DNA of 64,000 nt from NCBI RefSeq assembly GCF_900456975.1, contig NZ_UGYM01000002.1, forward strand, positions 2,604,001 to 2,668,000. Reading direction: 5' to 3'. Of this stretch, positions 44,951-55,579 are shown one piece after another. Below the pieces are notes generated by a model. The model was not told where the DNA came from and searched no databases. It saw nothing but the letters and a program-made list of their open reading frames with translations. This DNA is from Shewanella baltica. Its GTDB lineage: Bacteria; Pseudomonadota; Gammaproteobacteria; Enterobacterales; Shewanellaceae. Numbering within the stretch: position 1 is the stretch's first letter; each line of letters begins with the position of its first letter. A program made the position numbers and the translations under genes.

Positions 44951-45526
44951 TTACTGAGTTAAGGTTAGTACAAATGACACAGGAACAGCTTGGCTAATAC
45001 TCGATAAACCCGCAATTTCACGTAATTTATCAATCCCAGCGACAAGATCAAACTCATTAGCATTCACAATTATCGGCTGAAAACTGTTCACTAACAGCTT
45101 GTTATCAGAAACTTTAGTGATAATAACCGAAAAAGTCTTAGTTTGCGATTTACCATGCAATGCAATTTTACCATCGATATCAACAACTTTAGTCTCGCCA
45201 ACGCCAAGATCTTTTAGCATCTTAATGTCAACTTGAGACGACAATTTGAGCTCAGGATATAAAGACACTTCGAACAATAAGTTCTGCATCCGCTCATCAC
45301 GGACATCAATACCTGTGGCGACGCCAATTAACGGAATGGTTAATTCGAATTGACCATCCTCTTTTAGCGTACCTTTGAGTTGTTTAAAGTGATGGACTTC
45401 ACCAATGTCACCTTTCTTTACCGAAATAAAACTGACTCGCGAATCTTGATCCATCACTTGCCATTGCGCGGCGCAGCTAAAACTGGCCATAGCCGATAAG
45501 GCGACAATTCCCATCCATTTTTTCAT
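44951..45526 (-). CDS. YceI family periplasmic protein
   Basis: 191 residues: a signal peptide ending Cys-Ala-Ala and the YceI lipocalin-like domain (DQDSRVSFISVKKGDIGEVHHFKQLKG, then SFQPIIVNANEFDL). The fold binds isoprenoid-type lipids. ATG 45526 is preferred to TTG 45541; both follow GAGGA, but the longer form would weaken the signal. Role here unknown. Confidence 0.85.
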   Translation of the reverse strand: MKKWMGIVALSAMASFSCAAQWQVMDQDSRVSFISVKKGDIGEVHHFKQLKGTLKEDGQFELTIPLIGVATGIDVRDERMQNLLFEVSLYPELKLSSQVDIKMLKDLGVGETKVVDIDGKIALHGKSQTKTFSVIITKVSDNKLLVNSFQPIIVNANEFDLVAGIDKLREIAGLSSISQAVPVSFVLTLTQ

Positions 45527-45681
45527 CGTATCAGTCCTCAAAAAGTGAGTTTAAAAGCCATGCAGTAAAGCAAATCGACATCTGCAGCAGGCGAAAATCC
45601 TGCCCCGTTAAACGTGACCCACATCACCTAACTTAAGCTAAAGATACTCTTTTTATCCATTAGCGACCAGTAAACTATGCT

Positions 45682-46134
45682 TCATACTCTAACTAGCCAT
45701 TTATCTAAGCTATTGGCAAACGCCTGTTTATCCGCTTGGGAAAACGAATCCGGCCCGCCGGTGTGCACGCCAGAGCCCCGTAAATCTTCCATAAAATCGC
45801 GCATCGTCAGCTTTTGTTTTATGTTATCGACGGTATAAAGCTCGCCGCGGGGATTGAGTGCCAAGGCGCCCTTTTCGATGATTAAAGCCGCTAAGGGAAT
45901 GTCCGCGGTGATCACTAAATGCGTCGGCTCGACATGGTCGACAATGTATTGATCCGCCACATCAAAACCCGCGCCAACGCGAATTTGGCTGATATAGGGC
46001 GATGGCGGTACACGGATCATTTGATTGGCCACCAGCACCAGCGGCAAAGCTTTACGCTCCGCCGCGCGGAACAGGATTTCTTTAATGGGATTAGGGCATG
46101 CGTCCGCATCAACCCAAATTTTATAATCACTCAA
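45682..46134 (-). CDS. yaiI: YaiI/YqxD family protein (DUF188)
   Basis: 150 residues with the family signature [22 protein letters not shown] at the N-terminus and [15 protein letters not shown] near residue 73. It resembles PIN-type nucleases, and its activity is not established. The start is TTG; there is no ATG upstream of the conserved IWVDADACP. About 70 bases after pdxH in the same direction. Confidence 0.88.
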   Translation of the reverse strand: MSDYKIWVDADACPNPIKEILFRAAERKALPLVLVANQMIRVPPSPYISQIRVGAGFDVADQYIVDHVEPTHLVITADIPLAALIIEKGALALNPRGELYTVDNIKQKLTMRDFMEDLRGSGVHTGGPDSFSQADKQAFANSLDKWLVRV

Positions 46135-46206
46135 TGTCTTTTAACTCTGTTGGTGTTAGGTTCACAGGCTTAGTTTTAGGCAATACTATGCAGAACTATG
46201 CGCGTA

Positions 46207-46845
46207 TTATGGCGCTAAACGATCGATTTCCCACTCAGCATCATGGCGAGTATAAATAAAACGATCATGCAGCCTGTGTTCTCCACCCTGCCAAAATTCG
46301 ATACTCGAAGGTCTGACTAAGTAACCGCCCCAAAAACTGGGTAAAGGCACATCGCCCTTGGCGAACTTAGCCTTCATTTCGAAGAATTTACCTTCAAGTA
46401 CTTGTCTCGCGCTGAGTTTACTCGACTGCTGCGACACCCAAGCGGCAATTTGACTGTCCTTAGGACGGGTCATAAAGTATTTAAGCACTTCGGCGGTAGA
46501 CAGCGCCTGCGCTTCTCCGAGCACAGACACTTGGCGCTCTAGAGGATGCCAAGGGAAATGCAAACTGACTTTATTATTGGCGGCTATCTGCTGGGCTTTG
46601 CGGCTGCCTAAGTTGGTAAAAAACACGAAGCCAGTGTCATCAAAACGCTTAAGTAACACTATCCGTTGAAAAGGTTGGCCGTGTTCATCCACAGTCGCCA
46701 CACACATGGCGGTTGGATCGCTAAGTTCCGCATCCCTCGCCTGCGTCATCCACAATTCAAACAAGTCCATCGGGTTTTGCGGTAAGTCGGCACGTCTTAA
46801 GCCGCCTTTAGCATACTCGCGGCGGATATCACTCAGATCTGTCAT
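46207..46845 (-). CDS. pdxH: pyridoxamine 5'-phosphate oxidase PdxH
   Basis: 212 residues, the usual PdxH length. Signatures: [11 protein letters not shown] at the N-terminus, [28 protein letters not shown] (FMN contacts, residues 59-86) and the C-terminal [15 protein letters not shown] with catalytic residues. It makes pyridoxal 5'-phosphate, the cofactor of BioF, BioA and SpeA encoded nearby. AAGGAAA precedes the ATG. Confidence 0.96.
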   Translation of the reverse strand: MTDLSDIRREYAKGGLRRADLPQNPMDLFELWMTQARDAELSDPTAMCVATVDEHGQPFQRIVLLKRFDDTGFVFFTNLGSRKAQQIAANNKVSLHFPWHPLERQVSVLGEAQALSTAEVLKYFMTRPKDSQIAAWVSQQSSKLSARQVLEGKFFEMKAKFAKGDVPLPSFWGGYLVRPSSIEFWQGGEHRLHDRFIYTRHDAEWEIDRLAP

Positions 46846-46873
46846 GGGTTTTCCTTAAGCAAATGCCAAAAAA

Positions 46874-47815
46874 TTACATGAATTCAGGGATCAGCACTTC
46901 AGCATCAAGCTGCTGATAGTGACTAAAACTAATGTCATAACCTTGCTCGGTCGTTAATGAGCCACGCCCTAAGCATAAATGGGCAGGAAATCCCTGCGTT
47001 GAGTCATAGGTATTAAAGCCGATAGTGTCCCAGCTGACGGGAGAAAACAGCGCTAATAGCCGCCCCAAGAGATCTTGCGGATACTGGGCTAAATCAAGAT
47101 TCGTTTCAAAGCTCACATAGGAACTGGCGCAGGCATTCTCGCTTTGAGGCGTGATATGCAAGGTGGCATAATATTTGCCCCAGAGGCCATTCATCGAAAA
47201 ACCTGAGGGGTCAAATAAATGGGCGTCAATCTCAAATTCGGGGAGTAAATCGTTAAGTTCGAGTGCGGCGCAAATTTCATCTTTGCTTTGCGAGCCACCA
47301 TTAAGATAGTCGGCCAATTCACCACGAATGTGGTACATCAGCAGCTCACAGGTTTGATCATCCTTTGGTGCTCGATAATCGCTGTCAGAGCAGAAAAAAT
47401 AATGATGGTGACTGTCTAAATGCCCCACTCTCATTGCCTTACCCGCGATACGCTGACGCAACTTGCCAACATCATCGGCAAAACTGCTGGCTTGTAGGTG
47501 GGCTTGGTATTCGTTTTTACGCTGATAACTCACCAGCGCCATCGCAGATACGCCAAGCGCATCGATAAAATAACAGGCGGCGTCCACTAAAGTGCTATTG
47601 CCGCAGGTGAGCATGACAAATCTGTCGTGCCACACGAATAAGCTGGATTCGCTCAACAGGTAGGCATCGCAATCAGCATTACTTATCTGCGACAAAATCT
47701 CGGCATGGGCACAATTGACTAAGGCTGACCAAAAGCTCACATCGAGTTCGCGTAAATTCAGCGCAGACGCCGCCGCGATGATCTCAAGTTTCTTTTCTGA
47801 GCCTTCAAAAAACAT
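46874..47815 (-). CDS. speD: S-adenosylmethionine decarboxylase, eukaryote-type
   Basis: 313 residues, closest in pattern to the eukaryotic AdoMet decarboxylase fold rather than the short bacterial types. It has FFEGSEKKLE (E4, E7), the autocleavage site LLSESSLFV (Glu56-Ser57, Ser57 becoming the pyruvoyl group), TCGNS (Cys71), SGFSMNGLW and the proton-donor LHITPQ histidine. It makes decarboxylated AdoMet for spermidine-type polyamines. ATG 47815 follows AAGGA. It lies downstream of speA, after a terminator; no speE is present in the window. Confidence 0.9.
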   Translation of the reverse strand: MFFEGSEKKLEIIAAASALNLRELDVSFWSALVNCAHAEILSQISNADCDAYLLSESSLFVWHDRFVMLTCGNSTLVDAACYFIDALGVSAMALVSYQRKNEYQAHLQASSFADDVGKLRQRIAGKAMRVGHLDSHHHYFFCSDSDYRAPKDDQTCELLMYHIRGELADYLNGGSQSKDEICAALELNDLLPEFEIDAHLFDPSGFSMNGLWGKYYATLHITPQSENACASSYVSFETNLDLAQYPQDLLGRLLALFSPVSWDTIGFNTYDSTQGFPAHLCLGRGSLTTEQGYDISFSHYQQLDAEVLIPEFM

Positions 47816-47885
47816 CAAATCCTTAACCCCATTAAACGCTATGCGCCCTTGCTGTTGACATCCTTTATACCAATTTGGCTCCCAC

Positions 47886-47907
47886 GGACGATAAATAAAT
47901 ATCGTCC
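47886..47907. repeat. inverted repeat in the speD leader
   Basis: GGACGATA-aataaa-TATCGTCC, a perfect 8-bp stem with a six-base loop, 71 bases upstream of the speD start on the minus strand. No T run. Role unknown. Confidence 0.55.
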
Positions 47908-47914
47908 AGAAAGC

Positions 47915-47946
47915 AAAAATCAGCCTAAGTTACCTTAGGCTGATTT
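47915..47946 (-). terminator. intrinsic terminator of speA
   Basis: Perfect stem AAATCAGCCTAAG/CTTAGGCTGATTT with a four-base loop, with T runs on both strands. Confidence 0.9.
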
Positions 47947-47978
47947 ATTTTAACACACTAAATCTTAAGAAAAATATC

Positions 47979-49898
<1,920 letters not shown>

Positions 49899-49912
49899 TT
49901 AGCCCGTCTATT

Positions 49913-49969
49913 AAAAAATGGGTTAAACGGTTATGACTAAATAGCACAACCGCCCGTTCGACAAACCCA
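49913..49969 (-). promoter_or_regulatory. terminator-like hairpin in the speA leader
   Basis: On the minus strand TGGGTT pairs with AACCCA and an inner CGGTT with AACCG, with an asymmetric internal loop, followed by six T (49913-49918) that end 21 bases before the speA start. Position and T run suggest an attenuator; the imperfect stem lowers confidence. Confidence 0.45.
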
Positions 49970-49994
49970 GGCAAAGGGACACCTTACCTGACAT
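49923..49994 (-). CDS. possible upstream ORF in the speA leader
   Basis: A 23-codon frame (MSGKVSLCLGLSNGRL and seven more residues) begins at ATG 49994 and ends with TAA inside the distal stem of the terminator-like hairpin, so ribosomes on it would disrupt that hairpin. No good ribosome-binding site is visible. Offered as a candidate leader peptide only. Confidence 0.25.
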   Translation of the reverse strand: MSGKVSLCLGLSNGRLCYLVITV

Positions 49995-49998
49995 ACAC

Positions 49999-50060
49999 GA
50001 AGGTGGATTTACCTTCTACTTAATGCCGCAACGTCACGCTAGTGTAAGTGACATTGCCGC
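49999..50060 (-). promoter_or_regulatory. two further hairpins of the speA leader
   Basis: GAAGGT/ACCTTC (49999-50016, six-base loop) and a longer stem with GTCAC/GTGAC and GCAA/TTGC arms (50025-50060, one internal mismatch). With the terminator-like hairpin they make a structured leader of at least 170 bases. Confidence 0.45.
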
Positions 50061-51007
50061 GATTTTCATTAATAGCGCAAGAGACAACTCATCTTAGCGC
50101 ACTACATCGTATCATATTGACGGCAAAGCTGATTCCCTTACCCCAGTAAAGCTATCTTTACTTGCCCCACTTGTATCTATCTTGAGGCTAAAGGGCGTTA
50201 ATACCGCCAAAAAGCCGAATGAAGTCCTGAGTCGCATCCTTAAAACATCAAGCTAATAAGCAGCTTAAAGACGTTCGAAAGAAGTTAAGACCTTCAGAAA
50301 CCGATAACACAAGTAGAAAACGAAAACCGATAACACCGAACTAGCGAAAACGCCAAACCAGCTTATCTCTAGGCAAGATTATTTTAACAGGGGACTATTG
50401 GCTTCTTCGCGGCCAGAATTGATGCGGATCAACGTGAGATGCTTAAGGCCAGTATCATCGTATGGCACGACAATCGAGCGTTGGCATTGTGACACTTTTA
50501 GGCAAAGTGCAAAAAATGGATGCTTGTGCATTAGCTAATAAAAACCCTCTTAACCCCATGTAATTCGATATGTTGTCAATTACACGGTTAATGACTGCTG
50601 AACCATAAAACCTTTACTACTCACGTAATATTTGTAATGTCTCTAACGAGCGAAGTCGTTGGACGGCGCAATTAAACCGCGCAATGTCACAGAATGCAAG
50701 CAAGAATCTCATTTAATATTTTGCATTAAAATATAATAAACACCCGCTTAACAATCACTCACCTTGCATTAGGATTAAGCTTAATGATATCAGCCAGTTA
50801 GCGCATTAACGCCGTACTCGTCTGTTCAATATTTTTTAATAGCCTTTGTAACTTTTTTGACATTTATCCCTATAAATACCCCTGAATTTTGTGTGTCACT
50901 TTCGCCCCGTCCATGTGCTGCCATTGACTAAAGCCGAGCGCTCAATATCACAGTGCAAAATTCAGCATCAATAAGCCGTAAACCGAGGCGCAAATGCCGC
51001 CTCAAAC
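50061..51007. other. long intergenic region between speA and cvfB
   Basis: About 0.95 kb without a supported gene on either strand. It holds a 13-bp direct repeat AAACCGATAACAC (50298-50310 and 50324-50336), an AT-rich dyad ATATTTT/AAAATAT near 50716-50735 and a hairpin AGTAAAG/CTTTACT near 50146-50163. No tRNA or known structured RNA is recognised. It could hide a small RNA. Confidence 0.45.
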
Positions 51008-51103
51008 TTAGACCCAATCCTAGATACAATCCTACTTACCAACATGGGTTCAGTCCTAGTCATATTGCTAGCCGCATTTCTAGTCACAGCTCTAGCCACA
51101 ATC
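51008..51103. repeat. 12-bp degenerate tandem repeat x8
   Basis: Eight contiguous 12-bp units of consensus CTAGYCACAATC, starting at 51008, 51020, 51032, 51044, 51056, 51068, 51080 and 51092. A 27-codon open frame (51044-51127, hydrophobic then basic) reads through the last five units but has no ribosome-binding site. Confidence 0.85.
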
Positions 51104-51234
51104 CGAGGTAAAAGCGGCGATGATTAATGGCTAAGTCGCCACTAAGATAAAACCCAAAGACAATAATGCTGCAGTTTCAGCACCGAAGTGTATAATCGCA
51201 GCCGAATCACATTTAATTATGCACAGAGAGATCC

Positions 51235-52077
51235 ATGGTACAGATAGGTAAAACCTGCAAACTTGAGGTTGTAAAACAAGTCAGCTTTGGCGTGTATTTA
51301 AACGCCCACGAATTAGGGCAAGTACTGCTGCCAAACAAAGTCACCCCCAAAGACTGCCAAGTCGGTGATCTACTTGACGTGTTTCTGTATCTAGATTCTG
51401 AAGATATCGTGATTGCCACCACGCGCCGTCCATTGGCACAGGTAGGCGAATTTGCCTATTTAAAAGCCGTTGCAACCGGTCCTTATGGCGCCTTTTTAGA
51501 CTGGGGCTTAGATAAAGACTTATTACTGCCCTTCGGTGAGCAACATAAGCCTATCGAAGAAGGTCGCTCTTATCTGGTTTATGTACACGCTAACCGCGCC
51601 GATGAACGCATCATGGCCTCTTCAAAAATCGATAAGTTCCTCGATAAGACAGAGCCAGAGTACACAGTGGGTGAGCAGGTCGATTTATATATCGGCGGCA
51701 CCACAGATTTAGGCTACAAAGCCATTATTAATCATGCCCATTGGGGCGTGATTTACGAAAACGAAGTGTTCCAAAAACTGCGTTTCGGCCAAAGACTCAA
51801 AGGTTTCATCAAACAAGTGCGCCGCGATGGCAAAATCGATCTTGTGCTGCAACAAGGCAGTAAACAAGAGTTAGATAAGCACGCCCACATTATCCTGATC
51901 AAACTCAAACAGGCTGGCGGCTTCTTAGCCCTAACCGATAAAACCGATGCTGAAATCATTTACGATCAGCTTGGTATGAGCAAAAAGGCCTTCAAAAAAG
52001 CCATAGGTGGTTTATTTAAGAATGGGCAACTGAGCATAGATAATGATGGTCTGCGTTTAACTGAAACCGCAGAATAA
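51235..52077 (+). CDS. cvfB: CvfB-like S1 RNA-binding protein
   Basis: 280 residues. Tandem S1-like beta domains (QIGKTCKLEVVKQVSFGVYLNA, then ATGPYGAFLDWGLDKDLLLPF, then INHAHWGVIYENEVF) are followed by a C-terminal winged-helix-like domain (YDQLGMSKKAFKKAIGGLFK). It matches the CvfB/YitL family of RNA-binding regulators. Probably cytoplasmic. A terminator follows. Confidence 0.87.
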   Translation: MVQIGKTCKLEVVKQVSFGVYLNAHELGQVLLPNKVTPKDCQVGDLLDVFLYLDSEDIVIATTRRPLAQVGEFAYLKAVATGPYGAFLDWGLDKDLLLPFGEQHKPIEEGRSYLVYVHANRADERIMASSKIDKFLDKTEPEYTVGEQVDLYIGGTTDLGYKAIINHAHWGVIYENEVFQKLRFGQRLKGFIKQVRRDGKIDLVLQQGSKQELDKHAHIILIKLKQAGGFLALTDKTDAEIIYDQLGMSKKAFKKAIGGLFKNGQLSIDNDGLRLTETAE

Positions 52078-52160
52078 TCAACTCTATTCAGGACTTAGCG
52101 TTAAAGTTGTACAGTTTACCGCCACTAAGGCAGAGTTTGACTGACAACTCCTAGGATATT

Positions 52161-52198
52161 AAGCATGGCTCTGTTATAAACAAAGCCATGCTTTTTTC
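52161..52198 (+). terminator. intrinsic terminator of cvfB
   Basis: Stem AAGCATGGCT/AGCCATGCTT with a long loop and a T run, ending 12 bases before the yceH start. Confidence 0.87.
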
Positions 52199-52210
52199 TT
52201 TGGAGCTTAT

Positions 52211-52882
52211 ATGGAACTCACGTTACACGAAGCCAGAGTCATCGGATGCCTGCTTGAGAAAGAAATCACCACCCCTGAGCAATATCCACTCTCGCTAAAC
52301 TCTTTGACCTTAGCCTGCAATCAAAAAACCAGCCGCGAGCCGGTACTCGAACTCAGCGAAACCCAAGTGCAAATCGCCGTTGATTCCCTTAATCGGAAAC
52401 GTTTGATCAGCGAACAGTCGGGATTCGGCAGCCGCGTCGTTAAATACAAGCACAGATTCTGCAATACCGAATTCAGCGAACTTCAACTGTCCCCCGCCGC
52501 ACTCGCCATCGTCTGTTTGTTGCTATTACGTGGCCCACAAACGCCGGGAGAATTGCGCACCCGCAGTAACCGCCTACACGAGTTTAAAGACGTGATCGAA
52601 GTGGAAGATTGCATCCGTCAATTGATGAACCGCGAAAAGCCTTTCTTAAAACAGTTGCCCAGAGAAGCCGGTCGCCGTGAATCCCGTTATGTGGAACTAT
52701 TCTCTGCCGCCTCATCGCAACTCGAAACTGCGCAGCCCGAAAGTGCGAGCCATACCGTCGCCCATGTCGCTGTGTCTTTGGATGCTGAGCCGCTTGAATT
52801 AACCAAAAGAGTGACCGAGCTTGAGCAACAAGTGGCTGAACTGACGCAAAAGCTTGATGAGTTAATTGCCTCATTAAGCTAA
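52211..52882 (+). CDS. yceH: YceH family protein (DUF480)
   Basis: 223 residues. Two winged-helix-like domains ([23 protein letters not shown] at residues 7-29, [20 protein letters not shown] near residue 97) and a C-terminal coiled coil ([22 protein letters not shown]). This is the YceH/DUF480 family, of unknown function. ATG follows TTTGGAG. Confidence 0.9.
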   Translation: MELTLHEARVIGCLLEKEITTPEQYPLSLNSLTLACNQKTSREPVLELSETQVQIAVDSLNRKRLISEQSGFGSRVVKYKHRFCNTEFSELQLSPAALAIVCLLLLRGPQTPGELRTRSNRLHEFKDVIEVEDCIRQLMNREKPFLKQLPREAGRRESRYVELFSAASSQLETAQPESASHTVAHVAVSLDAEPLELTKRVTELEQQVAELTQKLDELIASLS

Positions 52883-53013
52883 TCGTCTTTTTAAGCTAAT
52901 CAAAGCGTTGTTTAACTCGCTTTTAATGCTGGAACCTAGTCTGTATGTTATAGCAGGATGCTTTGAGCATATGTTTGAGGGCATCAATAGGATGCCGAAA
53001 ACCGATTGAATAC

Positions 53014-53038
53014 AGTGCCATTTTGGCAAAATGGCACT
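53014..53038. promoter_or_regulatory. 25-bp palindrome upstream of the ABC pair
   Basis: AGTGCCATTTTG and CAAAATGGCACT are exact reverse complements around a single central G. It lies 83 bases before the ABC permease start. The form suggests a dimeric-repressor operator; an RNA hairpin is also possible, though without a T run. Confidence 0.5.
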
Positions 53039-53120
53039 TATGGACTAATTCACTGTCTACCCAAGGGTGAGAAACTTAACTGCCCCAGAATCATAGCGCC
53101 AAGAATAATAGAGACAGCAC

Positions 53121-53951
53121 ATGACCAATAATCCACCCAGCAGTTTCAACAACATGCTTATCATCGCCATGTTTGAACTGCGCAAATTTTTATTTAATAC
53201 CCGAGGGATCATCGCCTTGGTCGCCTTTGGTTTAGTGTGGGGCGTACTCCTGCTTTATCCCATCCAAAGCGCATCGGCGATGTTATTACAGCCAAATGTG
53301 AAAGATGTCATCGACAGCTTATTTGGTGCCAATACCCTCAATGTGCTCTTTGAGTGGCCCGTGGCCGAAATGGCGGTGTTTTGGTGCTTTGCGCTGTACT
53401 TATTTCCTATGTTCAGCATTTTGATCGCCGCCGATCAGTTCTCCTCCGATAAAACCCGTGGCACGCTGCGTTTTTTAACCATACGCACTAGCCGTGACAG
53501 CTTATTGTTCGGGCGTTTTCTCGGCCAAATCCTGATCCAAGGCTTGCTGATCCTATTAACGATTATCGCCACTGTCGCCCTCGCGCTCAGCCGTGACAGC
53601 CAGCTCTTTTTGCCGGCGTTAAGCTCTGGCGCCTTAGTTGGCCTTAACCTCATCATAGTGATCTTGCCCTATACGGCAGTGATGACCTTATTGTCCCTGT
53701 ATGCGCGCACGGCACGCCAAGCTATGGTGTTTGCGACCATTTTATGGACAGTGATTTCCATCGCCATCATGGTGTTAGGCAGCCAATCTAGCGTATTGGC
53801 ACAGCTGCAATGGGTATTACCCGGAGCCCAGCTGTCGGACATGCTCAATACAAATGGACTCAACAGCTTAGCTTATGCACCAATTCCATTGATCCAAACC
53901 GCTGCGGCCCTCTTGCTCGGCAGAATTTATATGCAAAGGAGCTCGCTATGA
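53121..53951 (+). CDS. ABC transporter permease
   Basis: 276 residues with six hydrophobic segments (about 25-45, 75-100, 125-155, 165-190, 200-225, 240-265). It has the ABC-2 permease layout, with SSDKTRGTLRFLTIRTSRDSLLFGRFLGQ near residue 110 as the family signature. Exports an unknown substrate. The gene overlaps the ATPase gene by four bases (ATGA), so they form an operon. Confidence 0.85.
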   Translation: MTNNPPSSFNNMLIIAMFELRKFLFNTRGIIALVAFGLVWGVLLLYPIQSASAMLLQPNVKDVIDSLFGANTLNVLFEWPVAEMAVFWCFALYLFPMFSILIAADQFSSDKTRGTLRFLTIRTSRDSLLFGRFLGQILIQGLLILLTIIATVALALSRDSQLFLPALSSGALVGLNLIIVILPYTAVMTLLSLYARTARQAMVFATILWTVISIAIMVLGSQSSVLAQLQWVLPGAQLSDMLNTNGLNSLAYAPIPLIQTAAALLLGRIYMQRSSL

Positions 53952-54859
53952 GTTTGATCCAATGCCAAGGGCTGTCGCAACTTTACGGCAGCAAAAAGGC
54001 GCTGAATGATGTTAACTTCAGCCTAGAAGTGGGTGCGCCCATCGCCCTTGTCGGTCCAAACGGCGCGGGTAAAACCACGCTTTTTAGCCTGTTATGCGGC
54101 TATTTGTCGCCAAGTGCAGGGACAATAACCCTGCTCGGTGAAGCACCTAATAGCCCTAAACTTTTAGGCAAAATTGCCGCTTTACCTCAGGATGCGGTGC
54201 TCGATCCCAATTTGACCATTGTTAGCCAGTTAAGCTTTTTTGCGCGTCTGCAGGGCATGGGCGTAGAACAAGCCAGACAAGAGGCCATTCGCGTATTGAC
54301 CTTAGTCGATTTGGCGGATGTCGCCGAGCAAAAACCACCAAGCCTCAGCCACGGTATGAGTAAACGCGTATCGATTGCACAGGCGCTGATTGGCTCGCCA
54401 GAGTTGGTACTATTGGATGAGCCGACCGCGGGGCTCGATCCTGCCAACGCGAAAAAAGTCCGCGAACTGGTCAAAGCCTTATCGCCCACCACAACTTTTA
54501 TGATCAGCTCGCATAATCTCGATGAGCTCGAAAAGCTGTGCGATCAGGTGTTGTATTTAGACAAGGGACAATTAAGCCAAGCCGTGTCTATGCATGCATC
54601 GACCGACAGTGATTACCTGACGTTAACCATGCAAAGCTGTGACAGTGATTTGCTGCAAGCGGAAGTGACGAAACTGGCGGGCGTGGTGAACGTCAGCTCA
54701 AAACAGAGCAAGGTGTTTATTATTAAGCTCGCAACGGATGAAGAAAAAGCACAGAGCAGTGATATTGAAATGCGCCTATTTGCCCTCTTCAACCAACATA
54801 AGTGGCAATACAAGATGCTGCTGAAAGGCCGTACCTTGGAAGAAACGCTCTTTTCATAG
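53948..54859 (+). CDS. ABC transporter ATP-binding protein
   Basis: 303 residues with Walker A GPNGAGKTT near residue 37, a signature of the form LSHGMSKR near residue 135 (LSGGQ variant), Walker B LVLLDEPTAGLDP, and the switch histidine in ISSHNLDELEKL. C-terminal extension of about 90 residues. Pairs with the upstream ABC-2 permease. The start ATG 53948 overlaps the permease stop. Two strong hairpins follow. Confidence 0.9.
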   Translation: MSLIQCQGLSQLYGSKKALNDVNFSLEVGAPIALVGPNGAGKTTLFSLLCGYLSPSAGTITLLGEAPNSPKLLGKIAALPQDAVLDPNLTIVSQLSFFARLQGMGVEQARQEAIRVLTLVDLADVAEQKPPSLSHGMSKRVSIAQALIGSPELVLLDEPTAGLDPANAKKVRELVKALSPTTTFMISSHNLDELEKLCDQVLYLDKGQLSQAVSMHASTDSDYLTLTMQSCDSDLLQAEVTKLAGVVNVSSKQSKVFIIKLATDEEKAQSSDIEMRLFALFNQHKWQYKMLLKGRTLEETLFS

Positions 54860-54867
54860 CCGAGCTT

Positions 54868-54900
54868 TTAACAGCTGGCTTCTCATCAGCCAGCTGTTAA
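54868..54900 (+). terminator. hairpin downstream of the ABC operon
   Basis: Perfect 13-bp stem TTAACAGCTGGCT/AGCCAGCTGTTAA with a seven-base loop; no T run follows. Likely 3' processing or termination element. Confidence 0.6.
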
Positions 54901-54916
54901 ATAGTGTGACTCATGA

Positions 54917-54950
54917 CTTAAGCGCAACACGCCTTGCGCTTAAGCCTTTT
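54917..54950 (+). terminator. second hairpin downstream of the ABC operon
   Basis: Stem CTTAAGCGCAA/TTGCGCTTAAG with a six-base loop and CCTTTT after it, a plausible terminator. Confidence 0.65.
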
Positions 54951-55140
54951 AACTCAGCCTTTAGGCCACTCAATACTGACAAACTGCTGCTCACTTTAGC
55001 AACACTCAGCCACCATAAGCATCACAAGTCTGTCAATAAAACACCAATCAACCGCGCTAAGCTAGCTATGACTTTCAATCTTAAGGCGAGCTTGTTATAA
55101 CTCCCCTTCGATTGAACCTAAGCTGACTTCAGAGGTTTCT

Positions 55141-55416
55141 ATGAACAAAGCACAACTTATCCAACGTATTGCCGCCGAGCTCAATGCATCGCAAGCGAGC
55201 ACTAAACCTGTGGTTGAGCAGATATTGCAACAGATCCACGTCGCCTTAAGCGAAGGCGAGAAAATTTTCCTGCCGCAATTTGGCACCTTTGAACTCAGAT
55301 ACCATGTCGCAAAAACGGGCCGTAATCCACAAACGGGCGAGGCTATTGAAATCGACGGTTACAATCAGCCCAGCTTTAAAGCCTCAACGGCATTGAAGCA
55401 ACAGATCAATCGCTGA
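55141..55416 (+). CDS. HU family DNA-binding protein
   Basis: 91 residues, the HU length. QLIQRIAAELNAS at the N-terminus, GEKIFLPQFGTFELRY and the beta-arm RNPQTGEAIEIDGYNQPSFKAS are typical. It bends DNA and packages the nucleoid. The sequence differs from canonical HupA/HupB, so I leave the symbol open; it could be a minor HU paralogue. AGAGG precedes the ATG. A terminator follows. Confidence 0.92.
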   Translation: MNKAQLIQRIAAELNASQASTKPVVEQILQQIHVALSEGEKIFLPQFGTFELRYHVAKTGRNPQTGEAIEIDGYNQPSFKASTALKQQINR

Positions 55417-55480
55417 TAGCAACGCTTAGCTTTAATGTGTAGTCACTCATTTGCGAGCATTAATCAGTAGCCTTGATATA

Positions 55481-55514
55481 AATAAGCCTCAACGTAATGT
55501 GAGGCTTATTTTTT
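55481..55514 (+). terminator. intrinsic terminator of the HU gene
   Basis: Stem AATAAGCCTCA/TGAGGCTTATT with an eight-base loop and six T. Confidence 0.9.
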
Positions 55515-55579
55515 GTCTAAAGACATTAGCAGTACCGCTCATTAAGCCGCTCAGCGGCTAAACATTAGTTAGGCACTGC

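Noticed and set aside
51008..51103. Possible CRISPR-like array
   Set aside because: Units are contiguous 12-mers without spacers, and no cas gene is present.
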